DNA of 64,000 bases from Salipiger bermudensis HTCC2601 (GTDB lineage Bacteria; Pseudomonadota; Alphaproteobacteria; Rhodobacterales; Rhodobacteraceae): NCBI RefSeq assembly GCF_000153725.1, contig NZ_DS022276.1, positions 2,879,934-2,943,933 of the forward strand, given 5' to 3'. The position numbers were made by a program, and so were the translations under genes. This document shows positions 18,423 to 27,712 of this stretch, in pieces. The notes below the pieces were generated by a model. It made no database searches. It was not told where the DNA came from and saw nothing but the letters and a program-made list of their open reading frames with translations. Within the stretch, counting starts at the first letter, position 1. The number at the start of each line of letters is the position of its first letter.

Positions 18423-18503
18423 GGACGGATCGCGCCCCGCCCGGGCGCTTGCCGCGGTGTCGAGCGCCCGCTACTCTTGCCGGAAAACGGCCAGGGCAGG
18501 GCG

Positions 18504-20081
18504 ATGGGCAACACGATCATGACAGCGACCGCGGGGGCGGCCGGGGCAGGGCGCCGCGGTCTGTGGCTGATGGCAGGCCTTGTGGCTCTGGCGCTGCTTT
18601 CCGGCTGCGCAGCGCCATGGCGTGCGGACTATCCAAGGCAGCACAGCGTGGCATTCGCCCAGAGCGCGGACACCCGGCTCGCGCGGCAGGTGCGGGCGCT
18701 TGGCGATCCGGGCGATGGACGCTCCGGCGTGGCGCTGGTGAGCGACGGCCCCACTGCGCTGTCGCTGCGGCTGGGACTGACAGGGCGTGCCGAGCGCAGC
18801 ATCGACGCGCAGTATTACCTCCTGCATGACGATCCCTCCGGTCATCTCTTCGTCGGCCAGCTGATGCGCGCGGCGGATCGCGGCGTGCGCGTGCGGCTGC
18901 TGCTCGATGACATGGATGCGGCAGCCTATGACGACATCCTGACCGCGCTGGCTCGGCATCCCAACGTGCAGATCCGCCTGTTCAACCCGTTCCCGCGCGG
19001 GCTTGCGCGGCCGGTGGTGACCGCGCTTGAGTTCCTGCGGGTGAACCGGCGCATGCACAACAAGTCGATGACCTTCGACAATGTCGTCACGCTGGTCGGC
19101 GGGCGCAATATCGGGGATGAGTACTTCGCCGCCAAGGACGAGAGCAACTACAATGATCTCGACCTGCTGGCGGCGGGGCCGGTGGCCGCCGAGGTCTCGC
19201 GGCAGTTCGATGCCTACTGGAACAGCGACAAGGCGGTGCCGGTGGCGGCGGTCTCGGACGACGGGATGTCGCTCGCGGCGGCGCGCGAGCGGCTCGAGCG
19301 CCGCATGCGGGCGGCGCTGCATACGCCCTACGGCGAGGCGCTTGAAGCAGGGCGGGAGGCGTTCCTTCCCGGGGCGGAGACCCGGCTCGACTGGGTTCCG
19401 GCGCGGGTGATCGCGGATCCGGTGGAGAAATCGAGCCGACGGGCGCGCAGCAGCGACACGGTTACCGGGCAGATCCTGCCCTATATCACCGGCGCGCAGG
19501 AGGAGCTCTTCGTGTCCTCGGCCTATTTCGTGCCGCTCCGGCAGGGAGTCGACCTGCTTGGCGGCCTTGCGGATCGCGGGGTCGAGGTGACGGTGCTGAC
19601 CAACTCGATGGACTCGACCGACGTGCTCTCGGTCTATGGACATTACGCGCTCTGGCGCAATGCGCTGCTGCGCCGCGACGTGGCGCTCTGGGAGCTTCGC
19701 GCCGACAGCGCGCGGCCCGACCGGGATCGGCTCGGACTGGGGGCGTCCCAGTCCTCTCTGCATACCAAGGCCTTCGCCATCGACCGGCGCCATCTGTTCG
19801 TGGGCTCGTTCAACTGGGATCCGCGCTCGGTCTGGATCAACACCGAGATGGGCATCCTGATCGACAGTCCCGCGCTGGCAACCGAAGCGACAGTGCTGTT
19901 CCGCAAGACACTTGTGGAAAACGCCTATCGTGTCACGCTGAACGACGAGGGCGACCTGCTCTGGGAGGAGCGGCGCGATGCCAGGACGCTGGTGCTGCAC
20001 CGTGGCGAGCCCATCGACTCGCACTGGCGGGCGTTCATGAGCCGGGTTTACGCGCTCTTGCCGATCGGCGGGCAGCTCTGA
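18504..20081 (+). CDS. Phospholipase D-family (cardiolipin synthase-like) lipoprotein
   Basis: About 525 residues from the ATG at 18504; a TTG at 18477 is also in frame. The N-terminal signal ends in a lipobox (ALLSGCAAP), predicting a lipid-anchored envelope protein. Two HKD half-sites are present: H185-N-K187 with a following Asp (HNKSMTFDN... [10 protein letters not shown]) and H420-T-K422 ([20 protein letters not shown]). Such proteins are phosphatidyltransferases or phospholipases, and the arrangement matches the ClsC/YmdC-like cardiolipin synthase group. Cardiolipin synthase or phospholipase activity cannot be separated by eye. Monocistronic. Confidence 0.85.
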   Translation: MGNTIMTATAGAAGAGRRGLWLMAGLVALALLSGCAAPWRADYPRQHSVAFAQSADTRLARQVRALGDPGDGRSGVALVSDGPTALSLRLGLTGRAERSIDAQYYLLHDDPSGHLFVGQLMRAADRGVRVRLLLDDMDAAAYDDILTALARHPNVQIRLFNPFPRGLARPVVTALEFLRVNRRMHNKSMTFDNVVTLVGGRNIGDEYFAAKDESNYNDLDLLAAGPVAAEVSRQFDAYWNSDKAVPVAAVSDDGMSLAAARERLERRMRAALHTPYGEALEAGREAFLPGAETRLDWVPARVIADPVEKSSRRARSSDTVTGQILPYITGAQEELFVSSAYFVPLRQGVDLLGGLADRGVEVTVLTNSMDSTDVLSVYGHYALWRNALLRRDVALWELRADSARPDRDRLGLGASQSSLHTKAFAIDRRHLFVGSFNWDPRSVWINTEMGILIDSPALATEATVLFRKTLVENAYRVTLNDEGDLLWEERRDARTLVLHRGEPIDSHWRAFMSRVYALLPIGGQL

Positions 20082-20220
20082 GCGTTTCTGGCACCGAAAC
20101 TGCGGGCCTGTCCTCGCGCCCCGGTGGCACGTCTTCCGCGCGCAAAGATCTTGCGCGAGGCCACGGGTTCCGGGTTACACTCGGCTTCGGAGGAGAGGTC
20201 GTGCCAGAGGGAGGTTCGCG

Positions 20221-21027
20221 ATGCCTGAGACGCCGCAGCATGGGGTGCCGCCGCTGGGAGAGGTCAGCTTCGCCACGCTGAAGGAAGCGCTGCGGCGCGG
20301 GGGCCTCGACATGATGCGTGCGCCGGGCTTTGCGCTGGTCTTCGCAGGCTTCTACGTGCTGGCCGGCCTGGCGATGAGCTGGATCACCTGGGCCACCGGG
20401 CAGAGCTACTGGCTGGTGCTGGCGGCGATCGGCTTCCCGCTGCTGGGGCCCTTCGCGGCGGTCGGGTTCTACGACGTGAGCCGCCGGCTCGAGCGCGGCC
20501 TGCCGATGGACTGGATGCAGATCTTCAGCGTCATCCTGCGCCAGTCGAAGCGTCAGCTGCCGTCGATCTGCGCGGTGATCGTGATCGTCTTCCTGTTCTG
20601 GTTCTTTCTCGCGCACATGATCTTTGCGCTGTTCCTCGGGCTTTCGGTGATGACCAACGTCTCATCGAGCTTCGACGTCTATCTGAGCATGGAAGGGCTG
20701 ACGATGCTGGGTGTGGGGTCTGTGGTCGGGGCGGGCTTTGCGGCGCTGCTCTACATGATCACCGTGCTGGCGCTGCCGCTGCTGCTCGACCGCGAGGTGG
20801 ATTTCGTCACCGCGATGATCACCTCGTTCCAGTACGTGCAGGCCCACCCTGTGGTGATGTTCGCATGGGCGGCGTTCATCGCCGTGGCGACCTTCCTGGC
20901 GATGCTGCCGGCGTTTCTTGGCCTCTTCCTCGTGCTGCCGCTGCTCGGCCATGCCACCTGGCACCTCTATGACCTGATCAAGTCGGGCGCAGCCCCGGAG
21001 ACGACCGGCGGCGCCGTGGCGGCCTGA
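20221..21027 (+). CDS. DUF2189 integral membrane protein
   Basis: 268 residues with GGGAGG ahead of the ATG. About six membrane helices are visible (for example [75 protein letters not shown]). The segments [34 protein letters not shown] and [14 protein letters not shown] are those of the DUF2189 family, which is conserved in alphaproteobacteria and has no established function. Some relatives sit near cytochrome c oxidase genes; no such neighbour is seen here. Convergent with the HTH regulator gene, 18 bases apart. Confidence 0.85.
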   Translation: MPETPQHGVPPLGEVSFATLKEALRRGGLDMMRAPGFALVFAGFYVLAGLAMSWITWATGQSYWLVLAAIGFPLLGPFAAVGFYDVSRRLERGLPMDWMQIFSVILRQSKRQLPSICAVIVIVFLFWFFLAHMIFALFLGLSVMTNVSSSFDVYLSMEGLTMLGVGSVVGAGFAALLYMITVLALPLLLDREVDFVTAMITSFQYVQAHPVVMFAWAAFIAVATFLAMLPAFLGLFLVLPLLGHATWHLYDLIKSGAAPETTGGAVAA

Positions 21028-21045
21028 CGCGGACCCGCGTCGGCC

Positions 21046-21843
21046 TCAGACGAAGGGTTCGCCGATCCGCAGCTGCTTGCGGTGGAAGGTGGGAAGCTTG
21101 TCCTCGGTGACGTAGCCTGCGGTGCGGGCCGTCGCGAGCACCTGGTGCATGTCATGGCCGAGATACTCATAGACCAGCCGCGCGGCGCGGCGCGTGGTCG
21201 GGCTCTCGGGCGTGGTGCGCAGCGTGTAGCCGACCCAGTAGATCTTGGCGAGCGCCGGAATCCGCGCGAGGTAGTTGAACGAGCTGGTCACCGAGTCCCG
21301 CCGGCTCACGAGAATTGCCAGCCCTTCGGCCTGAGGCATGACCAATCCGCGGAATTCGCGGGTCGGCGCATCGGTTGACATGCCATGCATTTCCATCGCC
21401 GCTTTCGGTTCGAAACCGCGCAGGAAGGCGAAGTTGTCACGCCGCGAGATCTGCACCAGTCCCACGATGAAACTGTCGGGATCTGTAAAAGAGGCGCGGG
21501 AAAAACGGTAGAACCCCGACGGGAAATCGGCCTCGTCGATCGGAATGACGACGCCGCCGCCCACGAAGTCCGAGATATAGGGGTGATGTAGCAGCCCTTT
21601 CGGGTCTCCGCCGAGTTCATCGACCGGTTCGAGCAGAATTCGGGCATCAACGCCGAAGAATTTGCAGATCCGGTGAAGAACATCTGGACGCGGGAAACTC
21701 TCCCCGGCAAGATACCGGTTAAATTGAGTGCGGTTGATGCCCAGGTCGCGGCATAGTTGCGAGACGGACGCCGCAGTTTGCCCAAGTTGACGCAGATTCG
21801 CGCCAAAGACGCTTCGTAATTCGGCCGGACTCCGCTGGTTCAT
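21046..21843 (-). CDS. XRE-type helix-turn-helix transcriptional regulator
   Basis: 265 residues from the ATG at 21843; an ATG 39 bases upstream has no ribosome site. The N-terminal ~65 residues form a Cro/C1 HTH (SVSQLCRDLGINRTQFNRYL, then GESFPRPDVLHRICKFF). The C-terminal ~190 residues are an unnamed conserved domain with no membrane or enzyme motifs I can recognise. It may sense a ligand or bind a partner. It is divergent to a small conserved gene at 22097 across a 253-base AT-rich region with a possible operator. The regulated gene and signal are unknown. Confidence 0.8.
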   Translation of the reverse strand: MNQRSPAELRSVFGANLRQLGQTAASVSQLCRDLGINRTQFNRYLAGESFPRPDVLHRICKFFGVDARILLEPVDELGGDPKGLLHHPYISDFVGGGVVIPIDEADFPSGFYRFSRASFTDPDSFIVGLVQISRRDNFAFLRGFEPKAAMEMHGMSTDAPTREFRGLVMPQAEGLAILVSRRDSVTSSFNYLARIPALAKIYWVGYTLRTTPESPTTRRAARLVYEYLGHDMHQVLATARTAGYVTEDKLPTFHRKQLRIGEPFV

Positions 21844-21945
21844 GTGTCTATCTGTCTCGAGTTGTATCCGGATCGCCGCCAAGGGCCAGGAGATTGTGGC
21901 TAAACCTTGTCGTCAAATGGGCGAAAACACACACAAAATTCCCGA

Positions 21946-21966
21946 TTGACGCCAAGTAGCGTCTAA
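21946..21966. promoter_or_regulatory. Possible operator between the HTH regulator and the small conserved gene
   Basis: An inverted repeat GACGC-CAAGTA-GCGTC sits inside TTGACGC...GCGTCTAA in the divergent AT-rich region. It overlaps a TTGAC -35-like element. It could be the binding site of the adjacent HTH protein, but the arms are only five bases. Confidence 0.3.
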
Positions 21967-22096
21967 GGTGACGCTGCTTCGCATCAAGCTTTATCGAATT
22001 TGCCACAAATTGCAACCCGGAGACACGTTTCGCGGAATGTGATGTGACAGGGAAATGCTCCACCTTGTTTCACATCGAATTGTTGGGAACGTGAAA

Positions 22097-22468
22097 ATGT
22101 CGCAGACGATGTACGGGGTTGTCCTCTGGGCGGACCACAAAGATCAGAAAGCTGTCATTTGGTGCGAGGATCACGGAGATCTCGCCCTCTATCACGACGC
22201 CGAGGCGAGCGTGCATGACGGAGTGTCGCTCGACGAAGGCGATCTCATCGAATTCGATCTCAAGCAGGAAGAGAACCTGCGCCTGGCTCAAAATCCCCGA
22301 CGGCTGGCGCAGAATCACTATCCCGGTCTCGCTCAGGCACTGCGTCACGCCGATGCATCCCGAAACACCGGCCCGACGGTGCCAAATGAGACCGGGAACG
22401 TGATCCCTTTCCGGGGTCGCACTCCCGCTTATCCGACCGGACCGCTCCGCGCGATCCACGCAAGCTGA
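22097..22468 (+). CDS. Small conserved hypothetical protein
   Basis: 123 residues from the ATG at 22097, preceded by GGGAAC. The N-terminal half (MYGVVLWADHKDQKAVIWCE, then DHGDLALYHD) looks like a small beta-barrel of 60-70 residues with alternating hydrophobic and acidic positions, somewhat reminiscent of cold-shock-like folds, though no RNP motif is present. The C-terminal half (GNVIPFRGRTPAYP) looks disordered. It is transcribed away from the HTH regulator gene and ended by a clear terminator. Function unknown. Confidence 0.6.
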   Translation: MSQTMYGVVLWADHKDQKAVIWCEDHGDLALYHDAEASVHDGVSLDEGDLIEFDLKQEENLRLAQNPRRLAQNHYPGLAQALRHADASRNTGPTVPNETGNVIPFRGRTPAYPTGPLRAIHAS

Positions 22469-22506
22469 TTTCCCGGCTTCCACTCACACCCACACTCACG
22501 CTGAAG

Positions 22507-22536
22507 CGCCCGGCCCCCGAAAGGCCGGGCGTTTCT
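22507..22536 (+). terminator. Rho-independent terminator after the small conserved gene
   Basis: A perfect 9-bp stem CGCCCGGCC / GGCCGGGCG with a 7-base loop, followed by TTTCT, 39 bases after the stop codon. Confidence 0.85.
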
Positions 22537-22562
22537 ACTTGGGCGCGTCGGGCATGGCCGCA

Positions 22563-22604
22563 AAGAAAAGGCCCGGGACGCGCGTGCAGGCAGCGTCCCG
22601 GGCC
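22563..22604 (-). terminator. Rho-independent terminator of the ilvB-acyltransferase-ilvH operon
   Basis: On the minus strand, a perfect 12-bp stem GGCCCGGGACGC / GCGTCCCGGGCC is followed by TTTTCTTTG, 26 bases past the ilvH stop. Confidence 0.88.
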
Positions 22605-22629
22605 GTGACTGGCGTGCGGAGACGTGCGG

Positions 22630-23193
22630 TCAGTCAGTGCCGCGCGACAGCGCCGCGACACCGGTACGCGCCACCTGCACAAGGCCCAGCGGGCGCATCA
22701 GGTCGGCGAAGGCGTCGATCTTGTCGGGCGCGCCGGTGAGCTGGAAGATGAAGCTCTCCAGCGTCGAGTCGACCACCTGCGCGCGGAAGATATCAGCCAG
22801 GCGCAGCGCCTCGACCCGCTTGTCGCCGCTGCCATTGACCTTCATCAGCGCCAGCTCGCGCTCGACCGAGCTGCCCTCGGCTGTCAGGTCGTGCACGTCG
22901 CGCACCGAGACGATGCGCCCGAGCTGGGCCTTGATCTGCTCGATCACCTGCGGCGTGCCGGTGGTGACGATGGTGATGCGCGACAGGTGACCTTCGTGAT
23001 CGACCTCGGCCACGGTCAGGCTGTCGATGTTGTAGCCCCGCCCCGAGAACAGGCCGATGACGCGGGCCAGCACGCCCGGCTCGTTCTCGACCAGCACGGT
23101 GATGGTGTGCGCCTCCTGCACGTCCGAGAAGGTCGGGCGCAGGTTGTAGGCCGAATGCTTGGACGAGCCTTTCTTGATCTGTAGCGCGGACAT
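22630..23193 (-). CDS. ilvH: Acetolactate synthase small (regulatory) subunit
   Basis: 187 residues from the ATG at 23193 (AAAGGA ribosome site). An N-terminal ACT domain (~24-95) includes HTITVLVENEPGVLARVIGL, the Gly/Asn-rich loop that binds valine for feedback inhibition. The C-terminal ALS_ss_C domain (~110-185) holds ELALMKVN and LESFIFQLTGAPDKIDAF. It activates the IlvB catalytic subunit and gives it valine sensitivity. It is the last gene of the operon and is separated from ilvB by an acyltransferase gene, whereas ilvB and ilvH are normally adjacent. Confidence 0.96.
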   Translation of the reverse strand: MSALQIKKGSSKHSAYNLRPTFSDVQEAHTITVLVENEPGVLARVIGLFSGRGYNIDSLTVAEVDHEGHLSRITIVTTGTPQVIEQIKAQLGRIVSVRDVHDLTAEGSSVERELALMKVNGSGDKRVEALRLADIFRAQVVDSTLESFIFQLTGAPDKIDAFADLMRPLGLVQVARTGVAALSRGTD

Positions 23194-23209
23194 GGTCGTT
23201 CCTTTCTGG

Positions 23210-24238
23210 TCAGAACCCGGCAAGGCGCGGGTCGGCGAATTTGCGCAGCAGCGCGTTCAACAGGATCGGTCCCGCCAAGCCGATGGCGGTGCCGGAGACA
23301 AGGTGCAGCGTGGCGTCATCGCTGACGCGCTGCAGCGCCACACGGGTGGCGGCGGAAAAGATCGTGTGCGCGAGGAAGATCGGCATCGAGAGCCCGCCCA
23401 GCCAGGCCAGCAGCCGTCCCGGCGCACTCTTCGCCGGAACCAGCCCCGCCAGGGCCGCGCACAGGCACAGGCTCAGGGCAATGGAGGCCGCCAGGTAGGG
23501 GCCAAGCCGCTCGGGCAGGTCCGGCACCGTCAGGCCGGCCATCTCGATTGCGGCGAAGAGCGCGACCGCGGCGAGGCCGGCGGCAAGGCCGATCCGCGGC
23601 AGCGGCAGGCGCGCCAGCCAGATCCCCAGCACGAACACCGCGGCGTGGATCGCGGCGGGGCTGAACAGCACGCCAAAATCGATACCCGAGAACAGCACCA
23701 GCGCCAGCACCGCGAGCAACAGGCCGAACCACGTCGCGGTGGGCAGCGGCGTCCGGGGCAGGGCGCAGACCGGCAGGGCGAGCGCGTGCAGGATGAACAG
23801 CGCCCAGAGGAACCACAGGTGGTTCTGCGGCGGCAGCGGCAGCACCATCAGAGCCTCGAGACCGACCGGCGAATTGGCGGCGGCTCCGGCAGCGATCTTG
23901 AAGCCGGCAAAGACATAGGTCCACAGAACCAGCGGCCAGAGCAGCCGCAGCACCCGGCTCTTGAGTGCCTCTCCCAGCCTCCGTCGCCGCGCCCAGCCCT
24001 CGAACGTGTAGCCCGAGAGCAGGAAGAACAGCGGCATGTGGAAGGTGTAGATCAGCTGCTCGACGGTCGCGATGGTGCCGGGATCGGACAGGATGCCCGA
24101 TCCCGCGAGCCCCAGCCAGCAATGGCCGACCACCACGAGCACGATGCCCACACCCTTGGCCTGGTCGAGCCAGGCCACCCGCGTTGCGGTGGGGGTGATG
24201 GGCGCATCGCTGCGCGTTGCGGTCGCGACCGGGCTCAC
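23210..24238 (-). CDS. Acyltransferase family 3 membrane protein inside the ilv operon
   Basis: 342 residues, about ten membrane helices. The start of the domain (VAWLDQAKGVGIVLVVVGHC) carries the conserved His of Acyl_transf_3 proteins, followed by FHMPLFFLLSGYTFEG and later LSMPIFLAHTIF. These enzymes O-acylate sugars, glycans or lipids at the membrane. It lies 27 bases after ilvB and 16 before ilvH on the same strand, so it is co-transcribed with branched-chain amino acid synthesis. No functional link is evident. It may have been inserted in the operon by lineage rearrangement, since its composition looks like its neighbours'. Confidence 0.85.
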   Translation of the reverse strand: MSPVATATRSDAPITPTATRVAWLDQAKGVGIVLVVVGHCWLGLAGSGILSDPGTIATVEQLIYTFHMPLFFLLSGYTFEGWARRRRLGEALKSRVLRLLWPLVLWTYVFAGFKIAAGAAANSPVGLEALMVLPLPPQNHLWFLWALFILHALALPVCALPRTPLPTATWFGLLLAVLALVLFSGIDFGVLFSPAAIHAAVFVLGIWLARLPLPRIGLAAGLAAVALFAAIEMAGLTVPDLPERLGPYLAASIALSLCLCAALAGLVPAKSAPGRLLAWLGGLSMPIFLAHTIFSAATRVALQRVSDDATLHLVSGTAIGLAGPILLNALLRKFADPRLAGF

Positions 24239-24265
24239 CTTGGCCTCCCTCCGGCCGTGCGGTCC

Positions 24266-26020
<1,755 letters not shown>

Positions 26021-26061
26021 CGCGTGTCTCCGTTTACGACGTCATTCATTGTCTTGCGCAT

Positions 26062-26131
26062 AAAAAAGCCCCCGAGGATTTCGGGGGCGCATGGGGGACC
26101 ATTATGGTTCCGAGTTACCGGCCCATGCGCC
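26062..26131 (-). promoter_or_regulatory. Putative attenuator of the ilv operon
   Basis: On the minus strand, upstream of ilvB, the terminator stem GCCCCCGA-AATCC-TCGGGGGC is followed by TTTTTTA (26062-26088). A competing perfect 10-bp inverted repeat GGCGCATGGG...CCCATGCGCC (26122-26131 with 26086-26095) overlaps the first bases of the terminator stem. A short leader reading frame ends just upstream (26138). This is the layout of ribosome-mediated attenuation. A premature terminator 41 bases before the ilvB start is directly visible; the switching is inferred. Confidence 0.75.
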
Positions 26132-26137
26132 ATTTTC

Positions 26138-26179
26138 CTACGATAAGTACCAGACGATCCACGGCGTGGACTCCTTCAT
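26138..26179 (-). CDS. Putative ilv leader peptide
   Basis: A 13-codon frame, MKESTPWIVWYLS, ends 7 bases before the 5' arm of the competing hairpin. It has consecutive Ile-Val codons and a Leu encoded by TTA, a codon expected to be very rare in this GC-rich genome. The three residues are the end products of the pathway. An AAGG lies about 12 bases ahead of the ATG, a somewhat long spacing. Stalling at Ile/Val or at TTA would place the ribosome to prevent the terminator. Candidate only; too short for any homology claim. Confidence 0.55.
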   Translation of the reverse strand: MKESTPWIVWYLS

Positions 26180-26799
26180 TGCGCCGCGGGACCTTAGGAG
26201 GATGGGGAGGGGGCGTCAACCTCGCAAACCGGCAAAAAGCGCGCGTTGCGTGAGATTATTTTTCCGGAAGTTGCTTTGAGGGGGTGATTTGGGACATTTT
26301 CAGAAAGAAATTCGACCCAATGCGAAATGGGGCAGGAGGGCTCACCCTTTTCGCGGGTCCGAGAGCGGGGGCTGATCCGTTCCGGGGAATGGCTGCGACC
26401 ATGCGCCGAGCGAGAGGGATTCTCTCTGCTCGGAAGCTCAGCACGTCGCCTGCGCGGAACACGGCCGCAGGCCGCGGCGTCATCGTCTGCCCGACCCGAG
26501 GGGCTGGCGATCGGGCCGGATCTGGCGCAGAGGTTCGGGGTCGTTCGGACTTGGCTGGTCTGGATCAAGAGGATCGGGCGGCAGATCGTCCGCGCGGGAC
26601 GGCGATGTCGCGTCAGGCGTTCCCATCAGCGAGAGGGCAGCAACCGCAAGGCAGCCTTCCGGAGATCGGCACCGGTCCCTCTGCCGCAAGCGCGACCCCC
26701 TGACGCGGTCACGGATCCGCGCGGCTTCGTGAGTTGCGTGAAACATGATATCCCGGCACACTGAACCAAACAGTTCAATAATGCCGAAGGGAGAGTGAC
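26180..26799. other. Intergenic region between the ilv leader and a small ORF
   Basis: About 620 bases without a convincing gene. Several frames of 75-145 codons are open on both strands, but they overlap each other, lack ribosome sites and have low-complexity Arg/Ser/Pro-rich translations. The ilv promoter must lie just right of 26180 on the minus strand. Near the right end TGAAC-CAAACA-GTTCA (26762-26777) is a small inverted repeat just ahead of the 26800 gene and could be an operator. Confidence 0.5.
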
Positions 26800-27015
26800 A
26801 TGGCTTTTTACTGTGCGAACCGCCTGAACTCGGGTCGTGATTTCACGATGTTCCGTGCCGGCATTCTGATGGCGCTGCTGGCGCTCGTGCATCTCATGGG
26901 CAGTCTGCAGATCGACGAGGGCGAGGTGGCGCGTGACGCGCAGGCTCACCCGCACGTGATCCCGGCCATTGCCGCATCGGAAACGGCAGACGCCGAGGCT
27001 GGTCCGCTGATCTGA
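26800..27015 (+). CDS. Small hypothetical protein with one membrane segment
   Basis: 71 residues with a good ribosome site (GAAGGGAGAGTGAC before the ATG). A single hydrophobic stretch (FRAGILMALLALVHLMGSL, ~22-40) is followed by an acidic, Ala-rich tail, which suggests a membrane-anchored or exported small protein. No family recognised. It is convergent with the two-component system at 27068. The ribosome site and hydrophobic segment support it; its size leaves doubt. Confidence 0.45.
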   Translation: MAFYCANRLNSGRDFTMFRAGILMALLALVHLMGSLQIDEGEVARDAQAHPHVIPAIAASETADAEAGPLI

Positions 27016-27067
27016 CGCAGGATCAAGCGCCGGACCGGTCCTCGCGTGGCCGGTCGTCACCTATTTC

Positions 27068-27712
27068 TCAGACATTCACCCCGGTGCCCTGCAGCACGCC
27101 ATGCTCGAGCGCGTAGCGCGTGAGCCCGGCGGTGGAGCTGATCCCCAGCTTGCGCTTGATGTTCTTGCGGTGCGTCTCGACGGTGCGCACAGAAATATCC
27201 AGTGCCAGCGCCACCTCCTTGTTCGACTTGCCCTGCGCCAGCTGCAGCAGCACCGTCTGCTCGCGGTTGGTGAGCTGCTCGCGCCCGCCCGACATCACCG
27301 GGCGCAACGCGCCCTCGGCGCCGGTGCAGAGATAGCGCTCACCGGACATCACCGCATCGATGGCGCGCTTGATCTCGTCGGTGGGCACGTCCTTGAGGAC
27401 GTAGCCCATCGCCCCGTGGCCGAGCGCGTTCGAGATGTACTCCGGCGTGTCATGCATCGACAGCACGAGGATGCGGGTCTCTGGGCGCTGCTCGAGGATC
27501 ATCTCGGTGGCCGAGAGACCGTTCAGACCCGGCATGTTGAGATCCATCAGGATCACGTCGGGGGCCAGCGCCTCGAGCCGGTCGATCACCTCTTGTCCGC
27601 CTGACAGCGTGGCCGCAACCTCGATGTCGTCGTAGCTCTCGAGGATGGCCTCGATGCCTTCGGCCACGAGCGGATGATCGTCGACGATGACAACACGGGT
27701 GGGACGGGTCAT
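27068..27712 (-). CDS. NarL/FixJ-family response regulator
   Basis: 214 residues from the ATG at 27712, which overlaps the histidine kinase stop (ATGA). The receiver domain (~6-120) has acidic pocket D11-D12, phospho-acceptor D57 in VILMDLNMPG and the Lys in GYVLKD. The C-terminal LuxR-type HTH (~145-205) includes LTNREQTVLLQLAQGKSNKE and ISVRTVETHRKNIKRKLG. It is activated by the kinase encoded immediately upstream. Its likely target is the divergent TRAP transporter operon at 29362. Confidence 0.93.
   Translation of the reverse strand: MTRPTRVVIVDDHPLVAEGIEAILESYDDIEVAATLSGGQEVIDRLEALAPDVILMDLNMPGLNGLSATEMILEQRPETRILVLSMHDTPEYISNALGHGAMGYVLKDVPTDEIKRAIDAVMSGERYLCTGAEGALRPVMSGGREQLTNREQTVLLQLAQGKSNKEVALALDISVRTVETHRKNIKRKLGISSTAGLTRYALEHGVLQGTGVNV

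Noticed and set aside
26256..26764. Overlapping frames of 75-145 codons between the ilv leader and the 26800 gene
   Set aside because: No ribosome sites, low-complexity translations and mutual overlap on both strands. Left as intergenic.
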